From Scytonematopsis contorta HA4267-MV1 (GTDB lineage: Bacteria > Cyanobacteriota > Cyanobacteriia > Cyanobacteriales > Nostocaceae): a stretch of 64,000 nucleotides of DNA. The first letter of the stretch is position 1, and each line of letters begins with the position of its first letter. The translations under genes were made by a program, and so were the position numbers. The DNA lies in NCBI GenBank assembly GCA_019359035.1, contig JAHHIC010000074.1, forward strand, positions 1 to 64,000, written 5' to 3'. The notes under the pieces were generated by a model that searched no databases, was not told the DNA's origin, and saw only the letters and a program-made list of their open reading frames with translations. Of this stretch, positions 35,855-50,785 are shown piece by piece.

Positions 35855-35897
35855 GAGACGCTGATAGGTCTAGCCGTACAGCTAGACGTTGCGTCTC
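35855..35897 (-). promoter_or_regulatory. Nested stem-loop after atpE
   Basis: On the minus strand GAGACGC (35897-35891) pairs with GCGTCTC (35861-35855), and within it GTCTAGC (35887-35881) pairs with GCTAGAC (35874-35868). It begins 18 bp past the c-subunit stop, inside the operon. A stem-loop here could stabilise the upstream mRNA or partly terminate transcription so that more c subunit is made than other subunits. This role is inferred. Confidence 0.65.
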
Positions 35898-35914
35898 CAA
35901 GTCAACCAGTTATT

Positions 35915-36208
<294 letters not shown>

Positions 36209-36314
36209 TTATAATGAGTAGCTCTTACCTAATTCTCAATCACTAATTCTTAACTCGCTAATTTATAAATTGCTGAATAAACTGCGAATTGCAAACTGCG
36301 AACTGCGAATTGTA

Positions 36315-37067
36315 TTAGTGCTCCTCATGTTCTTCACCATGTCCTTCGAGCGCTTCATGAATATATGCAGCAGCTAAGGTGGCGAATACTAACGCTTGAA
36401 TGGCACTGGTAAACAAACCTAAAGCCATTACAGGCAAAGGCACGAACAAAGGTACTAGCAAGACTAGTACTCCTACCACTAGTTCATCCGCTAGAATGTT
36501 ACCAAATAGACGGAAGCTTAGAGAGAGAGGCTTCGTAAAATCTTCTAGAATCGCAATTGGCAATAAAATCGGCGTTGGTTCGATATACTTTCTAAAGTAC
36601 CCTAAACCCTTCTTACTAAAACCCGCGTAAAAATACGCCAGAGAAGTTAGTAATGCCAGTGCCACAGTCGTATTGATGTCATTAGTCGGAGCAGCTAATT
36701 CACCAGATGGGAGTTTTAGCAATCTCCAGGGAATTAAAGCACCTGACCAGTTCGAGACAAAAATAAATAGAAACAAAGTGCCGATGAAGGGCACCCAGGG
36801 ACGATACTCTTTTTCGCCAATCTGGTTTTTGGTCAGATCCCGAATAAATTCTAGAGCATATTCCATTAAATTTTGGATGCCGCTAGGAATTCTTTGGATG
36901 TTTCTCGTCGCAGCTAACGAAGCTATTACGAGAAGACTGATTACGAACCATGAGGTCAAAAAAACTTGCCCATGTACTTTCAGGTTGCCTAACTGCCAGT
37001 AGAAATGTTGACCTACTTCTAATTCGGCAAGAGGATTTGAATGGAAGATGTTCAGAAAATTCAGCAT
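36315..37067 (-). CDS. atpB: ATP synthase a subunit
   Basis: 250-residue membrane subunit forming the proton half-channels (atpI in chloroplast naming). The essential Arg is in [21 protein letters not shown], and the last helix reads [19 protein letters not shown]. It follows the small subunit-I gene and precedes atpE in the operon. Confidence 0.97.
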   Translation of the reverse strand: MLNFLNIFHSNPLAELEVGQHFYWQLGNLKVHGQVFLTSWFVISLLVIASLAATRNIQRIPSGIQNLMEYALEFIRDLTKNQIGEKEYRPWVPFIGTLFLFIFVSNWSGALIPWRLLKLPSGELAAPTNDINTTVALALLTSLAYFYAGFSKKGLGYFRKYIEPTPILLPIAILEDFTKPLSLSFRLFGNILADELVVGVLVLLVPLFVPLPVMALGLFTSAIQALVFATLAAAYIHEALEGHGEEHEEH

Positions 37068-37136
37068 TTTCTTGCTATACCAATGGTTTCTCCCATATAT
37101 AAGTTTGGAGAAGAGTAACCTTATCTAAGGCTGCCC

Positions 37137-37583
37137 CTATCTAGACGAGTCAGAGACAAATGCCACCCGAATTACGTAGATGAGAAGCGTGGCTTTATAG
37201 GTGAGAAATCCCAAAAATACTGGCATTACTTGCAGTTGATTCCACCGCGATGCCAGTAGAATTAAGCCTACTAATAATGCTAACCGAGTTTTGCTCAGTT
37301 TCTGTCTCTCTCTACCCAAACGCTCAACATCTTTCGCCAACATTCTCAAGTAAACTATTCCCCCACAAGCCCCAAGTAAATAGTTGAGGGCAATATTTAG
37401 GGAATAAAATATCCATACAGAAATGAATATAATCCCCATTAAAGCAAGAGTTATCATCAACATCTCTTGATAGAGTTGATAGAAATCTTGCATGGAGCTA
37501 GCTGATTCTGTGTTGTCAGAAACAGCTATCGAGTCTTGTCCTGTTGTTGGATTGGGATTAGTTGGTTCTTCTGACAAGCTCAC
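37137..37583 (-). CDS. atp1: ATP synthase subunit I-like protein
   Basis: First gene of the atp cluster, 148 residues. It has a hydrophilic N-terminus of ~35 residues and four membrane segments ([61 protein letters not shown]). Atp1/AtpI proteins help assemble the c-ring or supply Mg2+ and are poorly conserved. Position is the main support. Confidence 0.85.
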   Translation of the reverse strand: MSLSEEPTNPNPTTGQDSIAVSDNTESASSMQDFYQLYQEMLMITLALMGIIFISVWIFYSLNIALNYLLGACGGIVYLRMLAKDVERLGRERQKLSKTRLALLVGLILLASRWNQLQVMPVFLGFLTYKATLLIYVIRVAFVSDSSR

Positions 37584-38308
37584 GGGACTTGAAACCAGTA
37601 GAGTTAATTACGTTGGCTGCATTAGTGAGCCAGATGAATGATATCACGTTTTAGTAACAATACTTTAGAAAAAAACCATTTCCTTCACGTGAACAGAACC
37701 AAAAAAATTAAAACGTCGTAGTGGATTGAGCAAAAATAGCTCGCAGAGAGATAATACAAAATTGTCACACGGATGTACTGATGTTCAAGTTAAGAACAAT
37801 GACAAACCCTTTAACACAAAGGATTACCGTTCTTCTTGAGCATAGCTAGAAGTCAAAGCCGTAAAAACCAGCTTTACTTCTTTTTACCTATACATTCTAG
37901 CCTTTACTCTCGAATTAGACCAGATTCTTATCATTAGCATAAGCAAATTTTAAGATGATTAGCTTCTATAAAAATCATCTATTCCAGTGATAAAAAATAC
38001 CAAACCATCTTTATCACTAAATCCATCTCAATTTCTTAAGGAACATATTAGACTAAAATTGAACATGATAATTGCCGAAATAATACTGAATCGTTATGCC
38101 ACAAGCATACGTAGTTTCAGTTTAGTAAATTTGAGGAAAACAAGAATTCAACGGATTTACTTGATAAGAGTTAACCCATTTTGAATCATATATCCAAAAA
38201 GTTTTAGCCGTTGCTAATTAATAATTACTAATTGTCACAAAGATTGCATCAATAATTTATTATAATGTTGTGCTAGTTAATTACATGCAACTGATAATCG
38301 CTATGTAT
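37584..38308. other. 725-bp gene-free region upstream of the atp operon
   Basis: AT-rich DNA between the divergent-looking atp1 start and the 3' end of the methyltransferase gene. It must hold the atp operon promoter, which I cannot place with confidence. A 65-codon GTG-started frame at 37987-38184 (+) has no recognisable features and is probably spurious. Confidence 0.5.
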
Positions 38309-39487
38309 TTAGCTAGGAGATAACATTACCAACTGTCTTTTTTGTAAACTACGTATCTCATCCAAACTTAAATCAACATTAGTCAAAATATCTCTGACTG
38401 TTTTTTGTCCATCACACTCTTGCATAAAATTGAATTCAGCATCCGACAAATTAACTATTTGATAATCATGATTGAATACACTCTTACTAGGGAAGCCATT
38501 CATACTAGGGTTGAGTTCTCCAACTGAGGCTAACAAAGCATCATCATTTGACCAGTCAAACTTAGCTAAAGGAGGACGACTCAAGAAAAATTCATAGTGG
38601 GATACTTCTGGGTCAAGTAATTCTATCAAACGATATTGCTCGCGTTCGCTTAAATTCTGTGCTCTTGCAATTAACTCAGGAGCCTTACTAAGTAGTCTTT
38701 CCAACTGCCAAAAATCAGGATTAGAAAAACCAACAAAGTCCAATCCAGAAGCATCAATTAACTCAAATAGCGTTTTAATATTGTAATCAATCTCTTGGGG
38801 GTGAACATACATATCAGCAAAATTCTCATCTCGCTGATTTTCCAAAGCCCATCGCTCTTTTTCCCGCTTTACAATACGGTTATATTCTGGTAAGGACGCG
38901 AATATTTGCCTACCTAACGCGACACCATCCCGATAATCCCCTTTTTTCTCACCTTGGAGAAGTGCGATCGCCTTTTGCATAAGTTGAATTTCCCAACGTC
39001 CCAACTCACCATAAACGAATATATGGAAAATTCCTCCAGGGGCTAACTTGTTAGCCAAAGCTTTGATACCACGAATCGGGTCAGAGGTATGATGTAAAAC
39101 TCCAACACAATTAATTAAATCAAATTCACCAGGTAACTGCTCGACATCAAATAAGCTCTTGTGATAAAACTCCACACGATTAGCACCAGAACGTTGACAA
39201 CGCTCAGAAGCAACATCTAAAGCACCAGAACTTAAATCCATCGCCACAACTTGTGCTTTAGGGTTCAAATGAACTAAATACTCAGTTCCCACACCAGTAC
39301 CACAACCAGCATCTAAAATACGAACATCTTGCCGTTGAGGTTTCTGAGCAGCACAAAAATTATAAGCGCTAACCCAATTCCAACGCCAGTTGTACCCTGG
39401 AGGTGGTTCATCTAACAAAGGTTCAGGGGGAAAAGGATAAGTATCGTAAAGCGATTCAACAGCAGAGCTTACTTGAGGGTCAGACAT
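38309..39487 (-). CDS. Class I SAM-dependent methyltransferase
   Basis: A Rossmann methyltransferase domain occupies residues ~50-180, with motif I ILDAGCGTGVGTEYL, the acidic loop MDLSSGALDVA and motif IV FDLINCVGVLHHT. A C-terminal region of ~200 residues includes SLDEIRSLQKRQLVML. The substrate is not readable. The longer frame, from 39508, adds MLQVWLI; MSDPQVSSAVESLYDTYPFPP is the likelier start. Such cyanobacterial proteins are annotated only as methyltransferases. Confidence 0.85.
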   Translation of the reverse strand: MSDPQVSSAVESLYDTYPFPPEPLLDEPPPGYNWRWNWVSAYNFCAAQKPQRQDVRILDAGCGTGVGTEYLVHLNPKAQVVAMDLSSGALDVASERCQRSGANRVEFYHKSLFDVEQLPGEFDLINCVGVLHHTSDPIRGIKALANKLAPGGIFHIFVYGELGRWEIQLMQKAIALLQGEKKGDYRDGVALGRQIFASLPEYNRIVKREKERWALENQRDENFADMYVHPQEIDYNIKTLFELIDASGLDFVGFSNPDFWQLERLLSKAPELIARAQNLSEREQYRLIELLDPEVSHYEFFLSRPPLAKFDWSNDDALLASVGELNPSMNGFPSKSVFNHDYQIVNLSDAEFNFMQECDGQKTVRDILTNVDLSLDEIRSLQKRQLVMLSPS

Positions 39488-39684
39488 AATCAACCAAACT
39501 TGGAGCAATCACCATTATCGAGTTTATAGTAAATAGGACACCAGTTAATTTATAAAGTTACAGCAGTTTTCTGGATTTCATCCTTTGTTTTCTGGGTTTC
39601 ATCCTTTGCGGCTTTGCGGCTACCCTGCGGGAAAACCTCCGGTTTATGCGTGAGATAAAAAACGTTTGCGGATAAGTTGCTGTA

Positions 39685-40491
39685 TCACAAAAACCAAGTA
39701 ACACCCATAAAGAGGTAATAACCTCCAGCTAATATAAGTGAGAAAGAGCCTAATCGTATAATCCAATCAGATTTACTTAATAAAACTCGACTTTGTTTGA
39801 CTAATCCTGTAAACAAACTGGCTAAAAAAATGACCGCAGTATAACCCAAAGCATAACTAACCATCGTTATAGTACTGTAAAGCTGAGAGCCAGTTGCCGC
39901 AGCAGCAGCTAAAACGGCAAAGAGTACCGGACTAGAACAAGGAGAACTAACCAAAGCAAAAGTCAAACCAACTCCATAAGAACCAGCAATAGGAAAAGAA
40001 ACATGAGTTTGCGGCAATGGTAAATGGATGAGTCCGGCAAAACTCAGCCCCATTAGTAAAATAATTACACCGACAAAAATATTAATATACCCACGAAACT
40101 CGATAAAAATTACCGATGTAAAAGATGCGAATAAACCAATTAAACTAAATAGAGTAACTGCACCTAAAGAGAAAAAGCTCGCTTTAAAAAAAGCATCTCG
40201 ACGAGAAGTGATTTTTAAAGTCCCAATATAGCTCAGGTTAACTGGTAGCATTGATAAAACGCAGGGAGAAATACTAGCAATCAGACCGCCAAAAAATGCA
40301 AAAATAATTAAAATAAATGGATTACTTTTGTTTTGATTTTCTAACCATTCTTGGTAAAGAACCTCTATTTGAGCAACGAATCCAGCAAGTTTTACATCAA
40401 CATTTTGAAATGCAGCGAGCGAAATAATTACAATAATACTTCCAACAAATAACAAAATAATAAATAAGTTTTTACCAGAAGGAAAAGTCAT
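39685..40491 (-). CDS. CcdA-like thiol:disulfide interchange membrane protein
   Basis: A CcdA/DsbD-beta-type protein with a long N-terminal membrane anchor (residues ~8-30) followed by about six more helices. The paired redox cysteines are in ISPCVLSMLPVNLSYIG and SSPCSSPVLFA. It transfers reducing power across the membrane. A second CcdA lies at 48102-48839 beside ccs1, so this one is the divergent paralogue, perhaps serving other thiol targets. The frame opens at 40527, but MTFPSGKNLF is as likely. Confidence 0.85.
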   Translation of the reverse strand: MTFPSGKNLFIILLFVGSIIVIISLAAFQNVDVKLAGFVAQIEVLYQEWLENQNKSNPFILIIFAFFGGLIASISPCVLSMLPVNLSYIGTLKITSRRDAFFKASFFSLGAVTLFSLIGLFASFTSVIFIEFRGYINIFVGVIILLMGLSFAGLIHLPLPQTHVSFPIAGSYGVGLTFALVSSPCSSPVLFAVLAAAAATGSQLYSTITMVSYALGYTAVIFLASLFTGLVKQSRVLLSKSDWIIRLGSFSLILAGGYYLFMGVTWFL

Positions 40492-40527
40492 AAGAAAGTG
40501 TAGACCCAATAGGTTAAACAACTCCAC

Positions 40528-44684
<4,157 letters not shown>

Positions 44685-44889
44685 TAGTGAAAATGAAAAA
44701 TAATATTACAAAGTGTTAAGACCAGTAATATTAAATCCCCAGAATGACCGAAAATATTTGCGGGAGGTAATTGAGTTTTAGAGACTCCAGTCACTTGTAA
44801 AAGAGTGGGAGTTAAAACTCAGGTAGCTATCCTAAAATCGCACCAGTTTAATTACAGTCTGATTTGATTCGTATTGGAGGAACCCGTTA

Positions 44890-45375
44890 ATGAGTATCGT
44901 CACGAAGTCCATCGTGAATGCAGACGCAGAGGCTCGTTATCTCAGCCCTGGTGAATTAGATAGAATTAAGAGCTTTGTGACCAGTGGCGAACGTCGCCTA
45001 CGGATTGCTCAAGCGTTGACCGATAACCGCGAGCGCATCGTTAAGCAAGCTGGTGACCAATTGTTCCAAAAACGTCCTGATGTTGTATCTCCTGGCGGTA
45101 ACGCTTATGGTACAGAAATGACCGCAACCTGTTTGCGCGATATGGACTACTACCTACGCCTAATCACTTACGGAATCGTAGCTGGTGACATCACCCCCAT
45201 CGAAGAAATTGGAATCGTTGGTGTGCGTGAAATGTATAAGTCCTTGGGTACTCCCATTGACGCAGTTGCTGCTGGTGTAAGTGCTATGAAGGGCATTGCA
45301 ACTGGTATGATGTCTCCCGAAGATTCAGGAGAAGCTGGTTCTTACTTCGACTACCTAATTGGTGCTATGTCGTAG
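44890..45375 (+). CDS. apcA: Allophycocyanin alpha subunit
   Basis: 161 residues with the phycocyanobilin-binding Cys81 in [19 protein letters not shown]. The N-terminus [22 protein letters not shown] is typical of ApcA. It forms the phycobilisome core with ApcB. A strong Shine-Dalgarno (GGAGG at 44876-44880) precedes the start. apcB follows 77 bp later. Confidence 0.98.
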   Translation: MSIVTKSIVNADAEARYLSPGELDRIKSFVTSGERRLRIAQALTDNRERIVKQAGDQLFQKRPDVVSPGGNAYGTEMTATCLRDMDYYLRLITYGIVAGDITPIEEIGIVGVREMYKSLGTPIDAVAAGVSAMKGIATGMMSPEDSGEAGSYFDYLIGAMS

Positions 45376-45452
45376 TTTGAAGCTTTTACCAAGGCTTTTC
45401 CTAAGTAAAGATAGAACAATTGCAATACGGTTGGAAATAAGGAAATAACAAC

Positions 45453-45938
45453 ATGCAAGACGCGATTACCGCTGTAATTAACTCTTCCGACGTTCAAGGG
45501 AAGTACCTCGACACCTCCGCGATGGAGAAGCTGAAAGGCTATTTCGCAACTGGTGAACTGCGCGTTCGTGCAGCTACAACCATCAGTGCTAATGCTGCAG
45601 CTATCGTTAAAGAAGCAGTTGCTAAGTCCCTGCTATACTCCGACATTACCCGTCCTGGTGGTAACATGTACACCACCCGTCGTTATGCAGCTTGTATCCG
45701 TGACTTGGATTACTACCTGCGTTACTCGACCTACGCTATGTTAGCTGGCGACCCTTCCATTTTGGATGAGCGCGTATTGAATGGTTTGAAAGAAACCTAC
45801 AATTCCTTGGGTGTACCCGTTGGAGCTACCGTTCAAGCAATCCAATCAATGAAAGAAGTAACTGCTAGCTTGGTTGGTCCAGATGCTGGTAAAGAAATGG
45901 GTGTTTACTTCGACTACATTAGCTCTGGCTTAAGCTAA
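45453..45938 (+). CDS. apcB: Allophycocyanin beta subunit
   Basis: 161 residues. The chromophore Cys81 is in [18 protein letters not shown], and Asn71 in RPGGNMY matches the site methylated in beta phycobiliproteins. The start [20 protein letters not shown] is standard. It is co-directional with apcA; apcC lies 334 bp downstream. Confidence 0.98.
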   Translation: MQDAITAVINSSDVQGKYLDTSAMEKLKGYFATGELRVRAATTISANAAAIVKEAVAKSLLYSDITRPGGNMYTTRRYAACIRDLDYYLRYSTYAMLAGDPSILDERVLNGLKETYNSLGVPVGATVQAIQSMKEVTASLVGPDAGKEMGVYFDYISSGLS

Positions 45939-46272
45939 GAGTTGAGAAGCGCTTAATAATTTAAGTGCGGTTTATTCAGGTCTGGAAATCAATCGTGAGT
46001 GCTAGAACGAACTGTCGCTTAGTATAGAGTGAGTTTCACGGTTTTGTGACTGTCACCGATAATGAGTGGAGTATGAGCTGGTATTGACGAATGATTTCCA
46101 GACTTTGAGTGAGAGGGAATTAAAAGGTAAAAGTGAAAAGTCGTTCATTGAGAAGAATTTAGGCTTTTTGGTTGACTTCTACATTTAATTTTTTCCACTT
46201 TATGAAAATTTGAACTCAAAAATTTGATTGAAATAAAAAAGTTTTCACTTCAGCTACAGGAGATTATCTGTC

Positions 46273-46476
46273 ATGAGAATGTTTAAAATTACTGCTTGTG
46301 TTCCCAGTCAAAGCCGCATTCGTACACAGCGGGAACTACAAAATACTTTCTTTACTAAATTAGTACCTTATGATAACTGGTTCCGCGAACAACAACGGAT
46401 TCAGAAAATGGGCGGTAAAATTGTTAAGGTTGAACTTGCTACTGGTAAGCAAGGTTCAAATACTGGATTACTGTAA
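46273..46476 (+). CDS. apcC: Phycobilisome small core linker (LC)
   Basis: 67 residues with the CpcD-type fold: MRMFKITACVPSQSRIRTQ, then NTFFTKLVPYDNWFREQQRI and MGGKIVKVELATGK. It caps and stabilises allophycocyanin trimers. A Shine-Dalgarno (AGGAGA) ends ~9 nt before the ATG. The gap to apcB, 334 bp, is long for this cluster and shows no gene. Confidence 0.97.
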   Translation: MRMFKITACVPSQSRIRTQRELQNTFFTKLVPYDNWFREQQRIQKMGGKIVKVELATGKQGSNTGLL

Positions 46477-46509
46477 GTTATAAGCTTACAAAAAGAACCC
46501 CACCCCCAA

Positions 46510-46535
46510 CCCCCTCCCCGCTTGCGGGGAGGGGG
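46510..46535 (+). terminator. GC-rich hairpin after apcC
   Basis: CCCCCTCCCCG pairs perfectly with CGGGGAGGGGG around a CTTG loop, 34 bp after the apcC stop, and is followed by CTACTATTTTATTT. This fits the end of the apc transcript. The stem also resembles a repeat common in cyanobacterial intergenic DNA (a degenerate relative lies near 57805-57835). Confidence 0.75.
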
Positions 46536-46698
46536 CTACTATTTTATTTAATATTTTTCTGAATTTTCTTCAGCATTGGTGTCATCGCCTACCCAAAGAG
46601 AGCGAAATTTATCTCAAAAAATAGCAGCGTGTTGCTCATCAACCATTTCATCATCAATCAGTTATACTACCCAGAGACCTTCCTGCAATTAGCTAGTC

Positions 46699-47877
46699 GT
46701 GAATATACGCAGCTTAATTCCAATTTTTGATGATTCTGTCGAGCGCTGGGGATTTGAAGCGCGAATGTTACGTTGGTTAACATTAATTTGGTTGTTTTTC
46801 GGATTGGTGATGCTATTTTCTGCATCCTATCCTGCTGCTGACTCCAACTATAATGACGGGTTGTATTACATTAAGCGGCAATTTATTTGGGTAGTTTTAG
46901 GTTTACTAACATTTAATATTATTGTTAACCTACCTATCCGTAAAGTTGCTGGTATATCCCATTGGGTCGTGCTGTTCCTATTATTTCTAATTATCCTTAC
47001 CTTAATTCCAGGTTTAGGTAAAAGAACTCTAGGTGCAGCGCGTTGGATACCGTTAGGTCCAATACCATTACAGCCCTCAGAATTAATGAAACCATTTTTA
47101 GTGTTGCAAAGTGCTCGCTTATTTGGTAGCTGGGACAGACTTAGTTGGGGAGTACGCTTAGCTTGGTTGGGTGTATTTGGTTTAATTATCGTAGGTATCC
47201 TAGGACAGCCTAATTTGAGTACCTCAGCGCTGTGTGGTATGAGTATCTGGTTAATGGCACTCTCTGCTGGACTACCTTACAAATACCTTGGGAGTACAGC
47301 AGTAGGTGGATTGCTATTAGCAACACTCAGTATTAGCTTTCGCGAATATCAGCGTAAACGGATTATGTCTTTTTTAAATCCTTGGGCTGATATGAGAGAT
47401 ACAGGCTATCAGTTAGTTCAAAGTTTACTAGCAGTCGGTTCCGGTGGTCAATTCGGCACAGGTTTTGGACTTTCCCAACAAAAATTATCTTGGTTACCAT
47501 TCCAGGATACAGACTTTATTTTTGCTGTACTAGCAGAGGAATTTGGTTTTGTTGGCTGTAGTATCCTGTTAATAATGCTACTTTCATATGCCACTCTAGG
47601 ATTAACTGTGGCAATAAAAGCTACTAATCCCATACATAAAATAATAGCCATTGGCGTCACAATTTTTATGGTGGGACAATCATTTCTACATATAGGTGTA
47701 ACGACTGGGGCCTTACCAACCACAGGTTTACCTTTACCAATGTTTAGTTATGGGGGTAACTCAATGATTAGTAGCTTAGTGTTATCAAGTTTACTTATTA
47801 GAGTAGCAAGAGAAAGTAGCGAAGCAGATGTAGTTCCCTTGAGAAGAGAAGCATACACAAATAGAAGACGAAATTAA
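46699..47877 (+). CDS. ftsW: FtsW/RodA/SpoVE-family peptidoglycan polymerase (FtsW)
   Basis: A SEDS-family membrane glycosyltransferase of 392 residues with about ten membrane helices. Family motifs are GAARWIPLGPIPLQPSEL, GTGFGLSQQKLSWLPFQDTDFIFAV and TGLPLPMFSYGGNSM. It polymerises lipid II at the septum. The start is GTG at 46699. The loop and C-terminal motifs fit FtsW better than RodA, but the distinction by eye is not absolute. Confidence 0.9.
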   Translation: MNIRSLIPIFDDSVERWGFEARMLRWLTLIWLFFGLVMLFSASYPAADSNYNDGLYYIKRQFIWVVLGLLTFNIIVNLPIRKVAGISHWVVLFLLFLIILTLIPGLGKRTLGAARWIPLGPIPLQPSELMKPFLVLQSARLFGSWDRLSWGVRLAWLGVFGLIIVGILGQPNLSTSALCGMSIWLMALSAGLPYKYLGSTAVGGLLLATLSISFREYQRKRIMSFLNPWADMRDTGYQLVQSLLAVGSGGQFGTGFGLSQQKLSWLPFQDTDFIFAVLAEEFGFVGCSILLIMLLSYATLGLTVAIKATNPIHKIIAIGVTIFMVGQSFLHIGVTTGALPTTGLPLPMFSYGGNSMISSLVLSSLLIRVARESSEADVVPLRREAYTNRRRN

Positions 47878-47907
47878 AAAAGATTCTCAAAAATCTTAAT
47901 CCCCATC

Positions 47908-48017
47908 TTGTGGGGTGGGCATCCTTGCCCGCCCTAGACTCATTTGCCCTAGACTCATTTACCCTAGACTCATTTACTCTAGACTCATTTACCCTAGACT
48001 CATTTACCCTAGACTTA
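47908..48017. repeat. GTGGGGTGGGC palindrome with attached 15-bp tandem array
   Basis: The palindrome TGTGGGGTGGGCATCC/TTGCCCGCCC (47909-47934) passes straight into five full copies plus a partial copy of the 15-bp unit CCCTAGACTCATTTA (47932-48017). The unit begins with the CCC that ends the palindrome. It lies between ftsW and ccdA. Confidence 0.92.
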
Positions 48018-48101
48018 TATCAAACTAGGCGACTCCTCACCCAAAAGCCTAAATTAAGCTAAAATTCAAGCAGCGTAAGCATTCCTAGCGATATTTTACC
48101 C

Positions 48102-48839
48102 ATGCTTGAAACCCTACAAACCCGAATTTTTGAACTAGAACAATTTGCCAACACCCTTGTCTCTAATCAACTGACCCACCTGAGTCTTGTTAGTATCGGT
48201 GTAATTTTTATCGCAGGATTGCTTACTAGTCTTACACCTTGTATGCTTTCCATGTTACCAATCACCATTGGTTATATTGGGGGTTATGAAGCAAAAAGCC
48301 GTTTGCAAGCTGCTGCACAGTCTACCTGGTTTGCACTAGGACTAGCAACCACTCTCGCAGGACTAGGAATTATAGCAGCAACCGTAGGTAAAGTCTATGG
48401 ACAAATTGGAATTGGTTTACCAATTATTATTAGTATTTTGGCAATTCTGATGGGGTTGAATTTATTAGAAGCACTACCCCTACAATTTCCTTCTTTTAAT
48501 GACACGAAATGGATTTCCGAAGATTTACCATCAGGTATACGCGCTTATGCAATTGGTCTTAGTTTTGGCTTAGTCGCGTCACCTTGCAGTACTCCAGTTT
48601 TAGCAAGCTTACTTGGTTGGGTTGCCAATACACAAGATTTGATTTTAGGTGCTGTTTTATTAATTTCTTACACAGCTGGCTATGTAGCACCATTAATTTT
48701 GGCAGGTACATTTACTGCTTCTATAAAAAAAATATTAGAATTGCGACGCTTTTCTGGTTGGATTAATCCAGTGAGTGGAACACTTTTAGTTGCCTTCGGC
48801 GTATTTTCACTCCTTTCCCGCATTCCTTTAAATTTGTAA
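48102..48839 (+). CDS. ccdA: Cytochrome c biogenesis protein CcdA
   Basis: A 245-residue six-helix thiol-reductant transporter. Redox Cys residues are in LTPCMLSMLPITIGYIGGY and VASPCSTPVLASL. It passes electrons to the lumenal side to keep apocytochrome c haem-binding cysteines reduced (System II). The following gene, 36 bp away, is ccs1, which supports this assignment over the paralogue at 39685-40491. Confidence 0.93.
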   Translation: MLETLQTRIFELEQFANTLVSNQLTHLSLVSIGVIFIAGLLTSLTPCMLSMLPITIGYIGGYEAKSRLQAAAQSTWFALGLATTLAGLGIIAATVGKVYGQIGIGLPIIISILAILMGLNLLEALPLQFPSFNDTKWISEDLPSGIRAYAIGLSFGLVASPCSTPVLASLLGWVANTQDLILGAVLLISYTAGYVAPLILAGTFTASIKKILELRRFSGWINPVSGTLLVAFGVFSLLSRIPLNL

Positions 48840-48875
48840 TAACCGTCAACTATCAACTAAAAAATCAACTAAAAA

Positions 48876-50285
48876 ATGACTTTAGATAATCCAACTCCTC
48901 AAAAAAATAGTTTTTGGTCAGCACCTGTACGGATTCTCAGACGAGAACTCCTACCCCTTATAACCGATTTAAGATTAGCGATAATTCTTTTGTTAGTTAT
49001 TGCGGCTTTCAGCATCACAGGAACAGTAATTGAGCAGGGTCAAACTTTGGCATTTTATCAAGCTAATTACCCAGAACATCCAGCATTATTTGGTTTTCTG
49101 AGTTGGAAAGTTCTTTTAATGTTGGGTTTAAATGATGTTTACCGTACTTGGTGGTTTTTAGCGTTACTAATTTTATTTGGTACAAGCATAACTGCTTGTA
49201 GTTTTACCCGTCAGTTGCCAGCTTTAAAAGCAGCACGTCGTTGGAAATTTTATGACCAACCCCGTCAATATCAAAAATTAGCTTTAAGCGCAGAACTAGA
49301 TTTAGAAACAAGAAATCTTGCTTCTTTACCCAATTTAAGCCAACTTTTACAACAACGTCGATATAAAATTTTTCAAGACACAGAAAAAAATAATCTTCTA
49401 TATGCACGTAAAGGTATTGTCGGACGCATCGGACCGATTGTTGTACATATAGGTATCGTAGTTATTTTACTTGGTGGAATTTGGGGAGCTATGACTGGTT
49501 TTCTGGCTCAAGAAATGATACCTAGTGGTTCTACGTTTAAAGTAAATAATATTATTGAAGCTGGTCCTTTGGCACAAGGACAAGTACCCAAAGATTGGTC
49601 AGTGCGCGTAAATCGCTTTTGGATTGACTACACCCCAAGTGGTGGTATTGACCAGTTTTATTCTGATATGTCAGTTTTAGATAGCCAAGGTAAAGAAGTT
49701 GACCACAAGAAAATTTATGTAAATGAGCCTCTACGCCATAAAGGTGTAACTTTTTACCAAACAGATTGGGGTATTTCCGCAGTACGTGTGAGGATTAACA
49801 AAAGCCCTATTTTCCAACTACCAATGGCATCATTAAATACGAATGGTAATGGAAGGCTTTGGGGTACTTGGATTCCCACGAAACCAGATTTGAGTGCTGG
49901 TGTGTCTCTGTTAGCAAAAGATTTACAAGGTACAGTATTAATTTATGACTCTGCTGGAAAATTGGTAGATACCGTGAGAACTGGGATGTCTACCGAAGTA
50001 AACGGAGTCACATTGAAAATTTTGGATGTAATTGGTAGCACTGGATTGCAAATTAAAGCTGACCCAGGTATACCAATTGTTTACACCGGATTTGCTTTAT
50101 TAATGGCAGGAGTGGTGATGAGTTATTTTTCTCATTCACAAGTCTGGGCACTACAGAAAGACGGTTGTTTGTATATAGGAGCAAAAACTAATCGCGCTCA
50201 AGTAGCTTTTGAACGCGAAGTTTTAGAAATTTTGGATAAATTGAGTTTGCAGCAAAAGGATAAAGAAGAACCTGTTGCTGTCTAA
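48876..50285 (+). CDS. ccs1: Cytochrome c biogenesis protein Ccs1/ResB
   Basis: A 469-residue System II haem ligation factor with three N-proximal membrane helices ([62 protein letters not shown]). A large lumenal domain and a final helix ([21 protein letters not shown]) follow. It works with CcsA, which is not in the window. Its stop overlaps the stop of convergent queF by 4 bp. Confidence 0.94.
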   Translation: MTLDNPTPQKNSFWSAPVRILRRELLPLITDLRLAIILLLVIAAFSITGTVIEQGQTLAFYQANYPEHPALFGFLSWKVLLMLGLNDVYRTWWFLALLILFGTSITACSFTRQLPALKAARRWKFYDQPRQYQKLALSAELDLETRNLASLPNLSQLLQQRRYKIFQDTEKNNLLYARKGIVGRIGPIVVHIGIVVILLGGIWGAMTGFLAQEMIPSGSTFKVNNIIEAGPLAQGQVPKDWSVRVNRFWIDYTPSGGIDQFYSDMSVLDSQGKEVDHKKIYVNEPLRHKGVTFYQTDWGISAVRVRINKSPIFQLPMASLNTNGNGRLWGTWIPTKPDLSAGVSLLAKDLQGTVLIYDSAGKLVDTVRTGMSTEVNGVTLKILDVIGSTGLQIKADPGIPIVYTGFALLMAGVVMSYFSHSQVWALQKDGCLYIGAKTNRAQVAFEREVLEILDKLSLQQKDKEEPVAV

Positions 50286-50701
50286 ACTTTTTTCTCGTGA
50301 GTCACTTCAACCACCGTGTGTACATTTCCACGCGGTGTAAAATCCGCTTTCACTTTTACGAACAATGGGTCACATGCAGCAACAAAGTCATCCAGAATTT
50401 GATTAGCTGACTCTTCGTGAGAAATGTAACGCTCTCGGTAGCTATTTATATAAAGCTTTATTGCCTTTAATTCCACCACTTTTTCGTCTGGAATATAACT
50501 AACGTAAATGGTCGCAAAATCGGGATAGCCAGAAAACGGACATTTACAGGTAAATTCTGGCAACGTAATGTCAATATTATAACGTCGTCCCACACGCGGA
50601 TTAGGAAATGTAATTAAGTTACCTTCCACAATTTCGCGCTCGCCATACTTCATTTCTTGAGTAGGCTGGTTAGATGCAATTTCAGGTGAAGAGTGACTCA
50701 T
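50282..50701 (-). CDS. queF: NADPH-dependent 7-cyano-7-deazaguanine reductase
   Basis: Reduces preQ0 to preQ1 in queuosine synthesis. The catalytic Cys is in [18 protein letters not shown], followed by the family motif [20 protein letters not shown]. The 139-residue unimodular T-fold form fits. The frame opens at 50728, but [20 protein letters not shown] is the plausible start. queE, an earlier enzyme of the same pathway, is at 61351-62148. Confidence 0.95.
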   Translation of the reverse strand: MSHSSPEIASNQPTQEMKYGEREIVEGNLITFPNPRVGRRYNIDITLPEFTCKCPFSGYPDFATIYVSYIPDEKVVELKAIKLYINSYRERYISHEESANQILDDFVAACDPLFVKVKADFTPRGNVHTVVEVTHEKKV

Positions 50702-50785
50702 AAAACAAAAAATTTGGCTTAAGACCACAATAGTATCTTAAGTCATACCTTAATAATTCTTAATTCAAAATTGAAAATTTAAAAC

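Noticed and set aside
37987-38184. 65-codon frame upstream of the atp operon
   Set aside because: GTG start, no ribosome binding site or recognisable motif, AT-rich composition like the surrounding intergenic DNA.
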